Positions 26,026 to 33,456 of a stretch of DNA of 64,000 bases are shown here, in pieces. The notes under the pieces are model-generated. The model saw nothing but the letters and a program-made list of their open reading frames with translations, was not told the origin of the DNA and searched no databases. The translations under genes and the position numbers were made by a program. Source of the DNA: CAVVXX01 sp963707975 (GTDB lineage Bacteria > Pseudomonadota > Alphaproteobacteria > Micropepsales > Micropepsaceae); contig OY970177.1 in assembly GCA_963707975.1 (NCBI GenBank), positions 620,001-684,000 of the forward strand, written 5' to 3'. The number at the start of each line of letters is the position of its first letter. Within the stretch, counting starts at the first letter, position 1.

Positions 26026-26898
26026 TTAGATCATCCGCACTGAGAGTGGACGTTCAGTCCGAATGACAGGGGCCATAATCGAATTGGGGTTGGTGTTATG
26101 TACCAACCCCAGCGCGTGACCGAGCTCATGCGCAAGAATTAGTATCAGATGTGTTCGATTTCTAAATTGATAGATGTCTATAAATTTTGCTCCGCCATTG
26201 ACAACGTACTGGCCCTCCTCGAATTCGGTCCCAACCAGTCCAATATGTTTGATCGCATTAATTGTTGCATTGGTATGTTCGACTAGCGAATTATATTTAT
26301 TGACGAGCATGTTAAATTGATCGGCGAGTTCGTTCACTTGGCGCCTTTCTTGTTCGAGTGAATTTTGCTCGCTAAGCAGAGTCGCCTTTTCCTCGGTCAA
26401 ACTACGGTACTCATCGCCGGCCGCGCCGCCAACACTGTTCCAGTAATCGACCCGACGGTTGTAATCCTCCTGCGCGTCAGTGAAGTGAGCCAATCGGTCA
26501 GAATAATGTTGATCTTCTGCTTTGTAATTTTCCTGCAGCGCCGAGATTTGTGGTCTTAACGTGTCGGCTGTTTCCTTCGTTCGAGTAATACCCGCTTCAA
26601 GCGCAATTTGTCTTTCTGTTTGCTGCTGGCGTTCGTCATAGACGAGATTGATTGTTAAATCGCCCCTTGGATTATATTCAAAGAGATTTCTGTTTACGGC
26701 TCTCCCCCACAAGTTACTTGCTTGCTCGATTGCATCGTGGAATTCGCGTTCATTAATTCCAAACTTGGCATCAAACTTGCCGATCTTGTATTCGATCGGA
26801 ACTTCGCACTGACCCGCTTGCGAGTATGTCGCATATCCCGCCACAAGAAAGGCCAGGAGAAGAAGAATCAAGCGGCTATGCTTCGCAATTATCTTCAT
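26026..26898 (-). CDS. Exported metzincin-like zinc protease with coiled-coil insert
   Basis: A 290-residue exported protein starting MKIIAKHSRLILLLLAFLVAGYATYSQA at 26898; the frame is open to 26937. The last 35 residues carry HELGHALGLVHNTNPNSIM, a metzincin/matrixin-type zinc site (HExxHxxGxxH) with the Met-turn. The middle (about residues 95-205) is a long Glu/Gln-rich coiled coil. An ordinary matrixin has the catalytic fold without such an insert. Base use is clearly AT-richer than the host genes. Function unknown; a peptidase role is inferred from the zinc motif. Confidence 0.8.
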   Translation of the reverse strand: MKIIAKHSRLILLLLAFLVAGYATYSQAGQCEVPIEYKIGKFDAKFGINEREFHDAIEQASNLWGRAVNRNLFEYNPRGDLTINLVYDERQQQTERQIALEAGITRTKETADTLRPQISALQENYKAEDQHYSDRLAHFTDAQEDYNRRVDYWNSVGGAAGDEYRSLTEEKATLLSEQNSLEQERRQVNELADQFNMLVNKYNSLVEHTNATINAIKHIGLVGTEFEEGQYVVNGGAKFIDIYQFRNRTHLILILAHELGHALGLVHNTNPNSIMAPVIRTERPLSVRMI

Positions 26899-26999
26899 GG
26901 ATTTTGATCGATATTTCTGATGGAGAGCCCGATCCACTACCTAGCCTCAAGGATAATATGTCTGATTGGATCAGCGTGACCTAAAGGGATCTCCGAATA

Positions 27000-27260
27000 A
27001 TGAGCCAGCAAGAGACAAAACGCGAATTTACAAGATCGGAACTTCACGAGTTGGTCTGGTCGCAGCCATTAAGAACGCTCTCTAAGCAGTTCGGTATTTT
27101 TGATGTGGCCGTAGCGAAGACCTGCCGGAAGGCGAACATTCCAGTCCCTGAGCGTGGCTACTGGGCCAGAAAGAGGTCGGGGAAGCCGACAATCATTCGA
27201 GCGTTGCCGCCCCGCCTTCGGCGGCTTTCGGGGGTTCGAGTACTGGTGCCGCCTGCGTGA
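27000..27260 (+). pseudogene. Truncated gene at the right island end
   Basis: The first 65 residues (REFTRSELHELVWSQPLRTLSKQFGIFDVAVAKTCRKANIPVPERGYWARKRSGKPTI, in parts) match an N-terminal domain I recall from hypothetical proteins on mobile elements: an ELVW motif, a short helix-turn-helix-like segment, and GYWARK. After that the frame runs into low-quality sequence and the tRNA repeat and ends at 27260. The usual proteins are several times longer, so this is probably cut off by the integration boundary. The function is unknown. Confidence 0.55.
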
Positions 27261-27288
27261 CTCGAACACGCGACCCCCGCATTACGAA
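27242..27288 (-). repeat. attR-like repeat inside tRNA-Thr
   Basis: The right-hand copy of the 47-bp direct repeat, identical to 20860-20906. It forms the 3' part of the intact tRNA-Thr gene. Confidence 0.85.
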
Positions 27289-27319
27289 TGCGGTGCTCTA
27301 CCGGCTGAGCTAAGGCGGC
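27244..27319 (-). tRNA. tRNA-Thr (anticodon CGT)
   Basis: On the minus strand the 76 nt fold as a full cloverleaf: acceptor GCCGCCT pairs with AGGCGGC, the D stem is GCTC/GAGC, the anticodon stem CCGCA/TGCGG closes the loop TTCGTAA (anticodon CGT, reads ACG), and the T arm is GCGTG-TTCGAGT-CACGC. A CCA end is encoded. Its 3' half is duplicated at the left island boundary, so this gene is the integration site. Confidence 0.97.
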
Positions 27320-27382
27320 CCAAGGCGAGAAAATCCGCGGGCGGAAATTAGGCGCGATCAGGCTCACGCGCAACGGCCTTGG

Positions 27383-28921
27383 TCATGCCGTCATGCGCCC
27401 GCCGCGCTTAAGCCGCGCCGCGTCTTCCGAAGAGAGCGGCTCTTCGCCATTGTCGACATCGCCATTGGGGCCGGGATCGTCGGGCGGGCGCGGCATGACG
27501 ATTTCGTCGCGGCCCACATAAACGGGCGCGGGACGCGCGATGGCGCCCTCGATCGTGACTGGCGCAGGCGTTTCCACGGTTGCTTCGGCCGGCGGCTCGT
27601 CCACTTCGAGATGGGGCAGTTTTTCGATCACGCCCGCACCCGGCGTCGTCCAGGCCAGCGAATCGAAGGCGCCGCAGCCGCCGCACACCGCGCGCCACTC
27701 CGACGAGGCCCAGCCGCAGGCATTGCATGTCCATTGCGCGTCGCGCGGCGCGCGCACGGCGCGCGCGAGCCAGCCATGGGCCGCCACCATGTCGCCGCGT
27801 TCTTCCTGCGCGATCTCGGCCATTGCCGCGCAGACGCGCGCGGTGGTGAAGCTTTGCGCCAGCGGATGCAGCGCGGCGCGCGCCTGGCTCCAGCGCTTGA
27901 GCGCGATGGCCTGCTCGGCTTCGAGCAACCGGCTTTCGAAATGGCCGCGATTGAGTTGGGCGAGCCCCATCAATCTTTTCGCGCGCGTTTCGGTGTTTTC
28001 TTCCGGCCGGATGTCGGCATAGGCAGTGGCGAGCGCTGGATGAGGCGCCTGTGCCCAGGCCGCTTCGATCACATCCTGCGCTTTCCAGATTCGCCCTGCC
28101 GCACTCAGGCGGCGCGCGGCCAAAGCGGCGGCCGGTGCGAGACCGGGCGACAGCGCCAACGCCTCCATGGCGCGCGACAGTGCGCGCGTGCCGTCGCCTT
28201 CGCGCTCGGCTTCAAGCGCTTCCGCGGTCAGCAATACAGCACGGCGCCTGCGGGCGACATCCGCATCGAGCAGGCGCGCGCGGGAAGCCTCTTCGAGCAC
28301 GGTCTGCGCCTCGCTCCATCTACCGGCCGCGCATTTGAGATCGAACAGCGCATTGGCGGCCCATGCAGCCCTGGGGCGAAGCGCATGAGCACGCTCGGCC
28401 AATTCCAGTGCCTCGCTATCCTTGCCGCCGGCCCGCGCCTGCATGAAAAGGCCGCGCAGGCCAAGAAACTCCGTATCCGGATGATCAAGCATGGCGTGGT
28501 AAGCGGCCAGCTGCTTTTCTTCGTCGCCCGCCAGCTGCGATGCCTGCGCCGTGAGCAGCAAAGCGAGCGGCGGCGAGCCCAGCAATTTCTCTGTGCGGCG
28601 CGCGAGCCTGAGCGCTTCGGTGGAATCGCCCGCCGCCGCCGCGACCAGGCCCTGCGACAGCGCCTGATAGCCCTTGCGGGCGCGGCGCGCGCTGTACCAG
28701 ACGCCGAAACGATCGGGCACGCCCCAGATGCCGACCACGACACGATGCACGAACACGGCCGTCGCCACGATGAGAATAAGAAGCCCTGCGGCGACGCCTA
28801 TGCTCATGTGGAATTCATAGCCATCGACGGTAAGCTGCATGGCGCCTTCGCGGCTGGCGAGCCACGCCATGCCGGCTGCGGCAAGCCCAGCACCCAGCAG
28901 AATGGCGATCAGCCGGCTCAT
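27383..28921 (-). CDS. hemY: HemY-like TPR membrane protein with C-terminal zinc ribbon
   Basis: A 512-residue protein: two N-terminal membrane helices (LIAILLGAGLAAAGMAWLA and IGVAAGLLILIVATAVFV), then TPR-like helical repeats to about residue 395. A four-cysteine zinc-ribbon motif follows (Cys399, 402, 413, 416 in WTCNACGWASSEWRAVCGGCG) with a Pro-rich tail. The HemY_N family sits in heme operons of proteobacteria; it is not the protoporphyrinogen oxidase of the same name. It overlaps the mitofilin gene by 4 bp. Confidence 0.88.
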   Translation of the reverse strand: MSRLIAILLGAGLAAAGMAWLASREGAMQLTVDGYEFHMSIGVAAGLLILIVATAVFVHRVVVGIWGVPDRFGVWYSARRARKGYQALSQGLVAAAAGDSTEALRLARRTEKLLGSPPLALLLTAQASQLAGDEEKQLAAYHAMLDHPDTEFLGLRGLFMQARAGGKDSEALELAERAHALRPRAAWAANALFDLKCAAGRWSEAQTVLEEASRARLLDADVARRRRAVLLTAEALEAEREGDGTRALSRAMEALALSPGLAPAAALAARRLSAAGRIWKAQDVIEAAWAQAPHPALATAYADIRPEENTETRAKRLMGLAQLNRGHFESRLLEAEQAIALKRWSQARAALHPLAQSFTTARVCAAMAEIAQEERGDMVAAHGWLARAVRAPRDAQWTCNACGWASSEWRAVCGGCGAFDSLAWTTPGAGVIEKLPHLEVDEPPAEATVETPAPVTIEGAIARPAPVYVGRDEIVMPRPPDDPGPNGDVDNGEEPLSSEDAARLKRGGRMTA

Positions 28922-30258
28922 GGCTTGCCCCCTTGTGCGGGCGCGGGCAGCTGAACGGGCGCGGCTGCGGGCGGAACAGAGGCGGCAGGAGCGGGCGTCG
29001 CCGCCTGCGTTGGCGCCGCCGCGAGCGCGCTTATGACGCGCGCGCTCATGTCGGCGACCGCGCGATCAAGCTGAAGCCGCGCATCGGCATTTTTAAGCCA
29101 GGAGGCCGTGGTCTTTGCCGCAGGCCCTTTCAGCGCGCGCACTTCCGCCGCAGCCGCAGCAAGATCGCCGGTATCGAGTTTGGCTTGCGCGCGCGCGAGC
29201 CGGCTTTCCGTGTCGTTGCCAGCGACTTCGCCCACGCGGCGCACGCTAATGAGACCAAGAATGTTTGCCCACAGGCGCTGGAAAAGTGTGCGCGCGTCGC
29301 TACTGCGTTCGGCATCGAGGGCCGCGCGCGCCACATTCGGAAATTGCGTTAAAAGCGCGGGCTTCGCCGGCACGCCATTCGCGGCATAGGGTTGCAGCAA
29401 CGCAATCACCGGATCGCCGGGTGCGGCAACAGCAAAGGTGTCGAGCTCCAGCGCGAAGGGTCCAGGCTCGTCTACCGCACGCGCAAGGCGCGCCAGCGCA
29501 AGTAAAGCCGCCGCATGGTGCAGCGACTCGCCGGTGTTTTGCGCCTCGATGGCTTTCAAGCGTGCGTCGATGCCGTCGGTGTCCGATTTCAACGCGAAAC
29601 TGTCGAGGCGCAGCGCAAGGTTGGGCGGCGGCGCATTGGCCTCGAGCGATTTAAGGCGTCCCTCGATGCCCGACAGCGTGCCGTTCAGCGTCTGCGCCGA
29701 ACGCGCCATATCGGCTTCGAGCGCGCCCACGCGCGCGTCAAGCGCTGCGAGCTTGGTGGTGATGGGCGCGAGATCGCCGGCGCCATGCGCGCTTTCAAGC
29801 TTGCCAAGCCGCGTGGTGACATCGGTGAGCGCGGCCGTGGCCGCATCTAGTTTCTGGCGAAGCACCGCTAAGTCGCTGCTATTACCCGCCTGATCGGATG
29901 ATTTCTCAAGACCCGTGAGCCGCGCCTCGTCGGCGTCTAGCCGCTGGCCAAGCGCGCCCAATTCGTGTCGCATGTCATCGAACACGCCCGAAGCCGCGGC
30001 ACCCGCACGGCCTGTCGCGATCTCGCCCACGCGCGCCTCAAGCGCCGCCAGCCTGTCCTGCGTGGTGCCGACATCAACTCCGCCGACGAAAGAGGGCCAA
30101 TAACTGGCAATTAGCCCGCCGGAAAGCGCCGCCACCAGAAGAAGTAACAACACGCCGAGCCAGCCTTCGGGGAGCTCGAAACGGATGCGCGGGCGGGCGG
30201 GCGCAGCCTCGGCTGGTGCTGTCTTTGGCGTGGCTTCGTGGCTTTCCATCTCGTCCAT
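28918..30258 (-). CDS. Mitofilin (Mic60) homologue
   Basis: A bacterial relative of the mitochondrial crista-junction protein Mic60. The start MDEMESHEATP at 30258 gives 446 residues. One membrane helix (GWLGVLLLLLVAALSGGLIA, near 35-55) is followed by a long Ala-rich coiled coil and a C-terminal helical mitofilin region (LARLARAVDEPGPFALELDTF, then LLTQFPNVARAAL). Its place between hemD and hemY is the known alphaproteobacterial context for Mic60. It probably shapes or tethers membranes. Confidence 0.8.
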   Translation of the reverse strand: MDEMESHEATPKTAPAEAAPARPRIRFELPEGWLGVLLLLLVAALSGGLIASYWPSFVGGVDVGTTQDRLAALEARVGEIATGRAGAAASGVFDDMRHELGALGQRLDADEARLTGLEKSSDQAGNSSDLAVLRQKLDAATAALTDVTTRLGKLESAHGAGDLAPITTKLAALDARVGALEADMARSAQTLNGTLSGIEGRLKSLEANAPPPNLALRLDSFALKSDTDGIDARLKAIEAQNTGESLHHAAALLALARLARAVDEPGPFALELDTFAVAAPGDPVIALLQPYAANGVPAKPALLTQFPNVARAALDAERSSDARTLFQRLWANILGLISVRRVGEVAGNDTESRLARAQAKLDTGDLAAAAAEVRALKGPAAKTTASWLKNADARLQLDRAVADMSARVISALAAAPTQAATPAPAASVPPAAAPVQLPAPAQGGKP

Positions 30259-30313
30259 GAAACAAGCTATAGGCGCGAAGCCCTTTGCGCTCAAGAAAGC
30301 CGGGATTACCGGC

Positions 30314-31024
30314 TTATTTCGTGGGGGAAAGGAGGCCCAGCATGGCTTCCTGATTTGGCGCGCCCGCGACCTCGACCCGCGCGAAAGCAAGCGGCTCCAG
30401 CGCGCCCGCGGTGGCGGCGCTGATGCAGAAACAGGCAAGCCGCTCGCAAGCGTTGGCGAGGCCTACCCCGGTAACCAAATTGGCGAAGGTTTTCGCGCTT
30501 CGGGGCGAGAACAGCAACACGCCGTCGAGCGCATTATTTCGCAGCGCCTGTTCTACCTGTTCGGGAAGCTTGGCCACTGGTGTTGCCTCATAGAGAATTT
30601 CGACTGTCACAGCGAAGCCCTTCGCCTGCAGCGACTGGCGCATGCGGCCCGCCGTTTCGGTGCCTGCCACATGTAGCAGCGCGCCATTGTCTGGCTTGGC
30701 CCATGAGGCGACAGCCTCCGCCAACATCGCGGCATCGCCTTTGGCGCCGCGCACGAAAGTAAAGCCCGCGCGGCGCGCCGCTTCCGCCGTTTGCGGGCCG
30801 ACGGCGTAAATGGGGATGTCGCGCTGCACGCTGCGCCTGGCGAGCGCGCGTACGCCATTAGCGCTGGTGGCAAGCACGCCCTGCACGCCATCTAGCACCA
30901 GCGGCGGGCCGTCGTGGATTTGCACCTCCATCAGCGGAGCCACGAGCGTCGTATGTCCAAGCTGTTTCAGCGTCGCGGCCAGCGCTTCGGCATCTTCCTT
31001 CGGTCTGGTGATCAGCAGACGCAT
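30314..31024 (-). CDS. hemD: Uroporphyrinogen-III synthase
   Basis: HemD closes and isomerises hydroxymethylbilane to uroporphyrinogen III in heme and cobalamin synthesis. The 236-residue protein opens MRLLITRPKEDAEALAATLKQLGH and has the family stretches VLATSANGVRAL, YAVGPQTAEAARRAGF and GVLLFSPRSAKTF. Sequence conservation in this family is low, but the position directly after hemC settles it. The gene begins 1 bp after the hemC stop. Confidence 0.92.
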   Translation of the reverse strand: MRLLITRPKEDAEALAATLKQLGHTTLVAPLMEVQIHDGPPLVLDGVQGVLATSANGVRALARRSVQRDIPIYAVGPQTAEAARRAGFTFVRGAKGDAAMLAEAVASWAKPDNGALLHVAGTETAGRMRQSLQAKGFAVTVEILYEATPVAKLPEQVEQALRNNALDGVLLFSPRSAKTFANLVTGVGLANACERLACFCISAATAGALEPLAFARVEVAGAPNQEAMLGLLSPTK

Positions 31025-31025
31025 G

Positions 31026-31976
31026 TCAGAACCTTGGCAGGAGATCGCCTGCGGCTTCGCGGATTTCCAGCGCCGCTTCGCGGCCCAGGGCGAACAGCGC
31101 GCCGGCCGAGCGCGCGGGCAGCATCATAGTGCGCGAAGCAGTCCAGAAGTTCCGCCCGTCAAGTGTCAAAACCTCGCCGCGAAAATCGAGTTTATTCTTC
31201 GCGATTGTTGCCAGACCGGCAATCGGTGTGCGGCAGGAACCATCTAGCGCTGTGAGGAAGCCACGTTCGCAGGCAATGCAAGAAGCAGTTGCTTCATCGT
31301 TGACGGGGATCACGAGATCGCGGACGCGTTGATCATCGCCGCGCACTTCGATGCCGATGGCGCCCTGGCACAAAGCAGGGAGCCAGTTGTTGCCCTCAAG
31401 AGGTACCGCGCCCGCTGGTGCTAGCCCCAAACGGCGCAGTCCCGCCAGCGCGAGAATGATTGCATCCATCTCGCCGCGTGCGAGCTTGGCAAGGCGCGTC
31501 TCGACATTGCCGCGCAAGGTCACCGGCTTGAGATCGGGACGCGCGCGTAAGACCTGCGCCTTTCGGCGAACCGATGAGGTGCCCATGCGCGCGCCCTGTT
31601 GCAGTGCGGCGAACGGTTTTCCATCATGCGCGATAAAGACATCGCGCGGATCTTCGCGTTTCATCACGGCCGCGATAATAAGACCGCCTGGCTGTTCGCC
31701 CGGCATGTCTTTTAACGAATGAACGGCGATATCGGCTTCGTTGGCCAGGAGCGCTTCTTCTATTTCTTTGACGAAAAGCCCCTTGCCGCCTGAATCCGCC
31801 AGCGGCCTGTCCTGGATGCGGTCGCCCGTGGTTTTCATTGTGAGGATGGGGCAAAGCCGGTCCAGCCCCGTTGTTTGCCAGCCATGCACGGCGGCGAGGG
31901 CCGCGCGCACGGAACGCGCCTGCACCAGCGAAAGAGCCGAGCCACGCGAGACAATACGGAGCAAAGGCGCGGTCAT
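31026..31976 (-). CDS. hemC: Hydroxymethylbilane synthase (porphobilinogen deaminase)
   Basis: HemC joins four porphobilinogens into the linear tetrapyrrole. The start MTAPLLRIVSRGSALSLVQA at 31976 gives 316 residues; the frame is open to 32135 but that part is unrelated. Key stretches are KTTGDRIQDRPLADSGGKGLFVKEIEEALL, HSLKDMPGEQP and MGTSSVRRKAQVLRARPDL. The cofactor-binding Cys is in ACERGFLTALDGSCRTPI. It diverges from tsaD across about 58 bp and heads the hemC-hemD-mitofilin-hemY set. Confidence 0.96.
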   Translation of the reverse strand: MTAPLLRIVSRGSALSLVQARSVRAALAAVHGWQTTGLDRLCPILTMKTTGDRIQDRPLADSGGKGLFVKEIEEALLANEADIAVHSLKDMPGEQPGGLIIAAVMKREDPRDVFIAHDGKPFAALQQGARMGTSSVRRKAQVLRARPDLKPVTLRGNVETRLAKLARGEMDAIILALAGLRRLGLAPAGAVPLEGNNWLPALCQGAIGIEVRGDDQRVRDLVIPVNDEATASCIACERGFLTALDGSCRTPIAGLATIAKNKLDFRGEVLTLDGRNFWTASRTMMLPARSAGALFALGREAALEIREAAGDLLPRF

Positions 31977-32034
31977 AGGGGGCAAAATAGTGAAGCAATG
32001 GACATTGCCGCGCCCCTTAGCATAGATCGGGGGC

Positions 32035-33126
32035 ATGCGTCCGCTTACCATTCTGGGAATCGAGACCAGCTGCGACGAAACCGCGGCAGCTGTGGTGCGC
32101 GGGTGCCAACCTGGCCCCGGAAACATTCTTTCCAATATCGTGTTAAGCCAGCTCGACGCGCATCGGCCCTATGGCGGCGTGGTGCCGGAGATCGCCGCGC
32201 GCGCCCATGTGGAAGCGCTCGATGACATCATTGCGCGGGCCCTTGGCGAAGCAGGCGTTACGCTGAACGAGGTGGACGCGATTGCCGCCACAGCAGGCCC
32301 AGGGCTTATCGGCGGCGTGATGGTGGGCCTGCTCACGGCCAAGGCCATGGCGCTGGGGGCTTCGAAACCGCTCATCGCCGTCAATCATCTGGAAGCACAT
32401 GCGCTGTCCGCGCGGCTGGCCACGGGCGCTGCCTTTCCGTTCCTGCTGCTGCTGATTTCCGGCGGCCATTGCCAATTGCTGACGGTGGAAGGTGTCGGGC
32501 ATTACCGGCTTTATGGCGCGACTATAGACGACGCGGTGGGCGAGGCTTTCGACAAGACAGCGAAGCTCATCGGCCTTGCCTATCCCGGCGGGCCCGAGAT
32601 CGAGGCATTGGCCAAACGCGGCAATGCCAAGCGCTTTCCTTTGCCGCGTTCCATGGTGGGACGCGAGGGCTGCGATTTTTCTTTCTCAGGTCTCAAAACC
32701 GCCGTGCGCCAGATCGTGGCGGGGCTGGGCGCCATGAATGAAACGGCGAAGGCCGATCTTGCCGCCTCGTTCCAGGCGGCCGTGCTCGACATTCTGGCCG
32801 ACCGCTCGCGCGCGGCGATGCAGAGATTCAGGAGTGAGTTTGGCGGAACGCAGGAGATGCGTTTTGTCGCGGCGGGCGGCGTGGCTGCCAATCAGGCGAT
32901 CCGCGCTATGCTGGAAAAGATTGCAGTTGCGGAAGGGTTTTCGCTTGTAATGCCGCCAGTGTCTTTGTGCACGGATAATGGCGCGATGATTGCCTGGGCG
33001 GGAATTGAAAGACTTTCGCTGGGGCTGACAGATGGGCTCGATTTTGGACCGCGGGCGCGCTGGCCCTTGGCGGAAATTAGGCGACCGGCAGACCGGCTGG
33101 AACGGGGCGCTGTCCAGCCGGTCTAA
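32035..33126 (+). CDS. tsaD: tRNA N6-adenosine threonylcarbamoyltransferase TsaD
   Basis: TsaD transfers the threonylcarbamoyl group to A37 of ANN-decoding tRNAs, as part of t6A synthesis. The 363-residue protein has ILGIETSCDETAAAVV, the metal-binding NHLEAHALSARL, and LLISGGHCQLLTVEG. The C-terminal lobe shows CTDNGAMIAWAGIERL. It starts at 32035 and diverges from hemC. An 11-bp perfect hairpin overlaps its last codons. The t6A modification made here is the substrate of MtaB encoded at 54.6-55.9 kb. Confidence 0.96.
   Translation: MRPLTILGIETSCDETAAAVVRGCQPGPGNILSNIVLSQLDAHRPYGGVVPEIAARAHVEALDDIIARALGEAGVTLNEVDAIAATAGPGLIGGVMVGLLTAKAMALGASKPLIAVNHLEAHALSARLATGAAFPFLLLLISGGHCQLLTVEGVGHYRLYGATIDDAVGEAFDKTAKLIGLAYPGGPEIEALAKRGNAKRFPLPRSMVGREGCDFSFSGLKTAVRQIVAGLGAMNETAKADLAASFQAAVLDILADRSRAAMQRFRSEFGGTQEMRFVAAGGVAANQAIRAMLEKIAVAEGFSLVMPPVSLCTDNGAMIAWAGIERLSLGLTDGLDFGPRARWPLAEIRRPADRLERGAVQPV
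33091..33123. terminator. Hairpin at the tsaD 3' end
   Basis: GACCGGCTGGA (33091-33101) and TCCAGCCGGTC (33113-33123) form an 11-bp perfect stem with an 11-nt loop inside the last tsaD codons. No T run follows, so it may act as a weak or Rho-assisted bidirectional terminator between tsaD and the convergent small gene. Confidence 0.4.
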
Positions 33127-33138
33127 CCGATACGCTTA

Positions 33139-33276
33139 CTAAACGACATAGGATGTAATAAACGGAGCGAAAGAGAAGAAACCTGCGGCCACGATGACCA
33201 GCCAGATCACGATGCTGTAGCTCGTCGTGTTCTCGGATTCGTCCGTCGGTACGCTTTGCAATTTTGTCGGTGCCAT
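33139..33276 (-). CDS. Small single-span membrane protein (45 aa)
   Basis: The gene encodes 45 residues starting MAPTKLQSVPTDESENTTSY, then one hydrophobic helix SIVIWLVIVAAGFFSFAPFI. A very good ribosome binding site (GGAGGG, about 5 bp before the ATG at 33276) supports translation. I do not recognise a named family. It converges on tsaD and diverges from xth; the region between it and xth holds three phased palindromes. Confidence 0.65.
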   Translation of the reverse strand: MAPTKLQSVPTDESENTTSYSIVIWLVIVAAGFFSFAPFITSYVV

Positions 33277-33376
33277 GGGGCCCTCCATCGAGTTAGGGAC
33301 GCGGGGGCGTGTGTGCACCGTGACGCAGTAAACTGCCAACCACGAAATGGTGAAGATGATGCAAAACCTCTGTGTC

Positions 33377-33454
33377 TCACGCCGATGTGAAAATTCTGTG
33401 CTTTGTGTTCACGCGAGCGTGAAAAGAACGCGCGTTTACATCACAGCGGCGTGA
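33377..33454. promoter_or_regulatory. Three phased TCAC-N6-GTGA palindromes
   Basis: Sites lie at 33377-33390, 33409-33422 and 33441-33454, each TCAC-N6-GTGA. Their centres are exactly 32 bp apart. The middle one extends to a 16-bp palindrome TTCACGCGAGCGTGAA (33408-33423). The third ends 3 bp before the xth ATG. This looks like a cooperative operator array, for xth, the divergent small gene or both; the regulator is unknown. Confidence 0.6.
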
Positions 33455-33456
33455 AC

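Larger units (their letters stand above)
20860..27288. mobile_element. Genomic island in the 3' end of tRNA-Thr(CGT)
   Basis: A segment with a 6382-bp repeat-to-repeat period, bounded by perfect 47-bp direct repeats of the tRNA-Thr 3' end. The intact tRNA is at the right side and its 3' end points into the island, as expected for tyrosine-integrase insertion. The base composition is less GC-rich than the surroundings, most clearly at 21.0-22.7 kb and 25.8-27.1 kb. Cargo: Crp/Fnr regulator, RHH-like gene, hypothetical genes, M13 and metzincin-like proteases, and a truncated gene at the right end. No integrase or excisionase was found, so it is probably an immobile remnant. Confidence 0.8.

Noticed and set aside
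27207..27230. Rho-independent terminator after tRNA-Thr
   Set aside because: CCGCC-TTC-GGCGG can fold, but no T run follows on the tRNA strand.
27611..28954. 447-codon open frame opposite hemY
   Set aside because: Antisense shadow; the minus-strand frame has membrane helices, TPR-like repeats and operon context.
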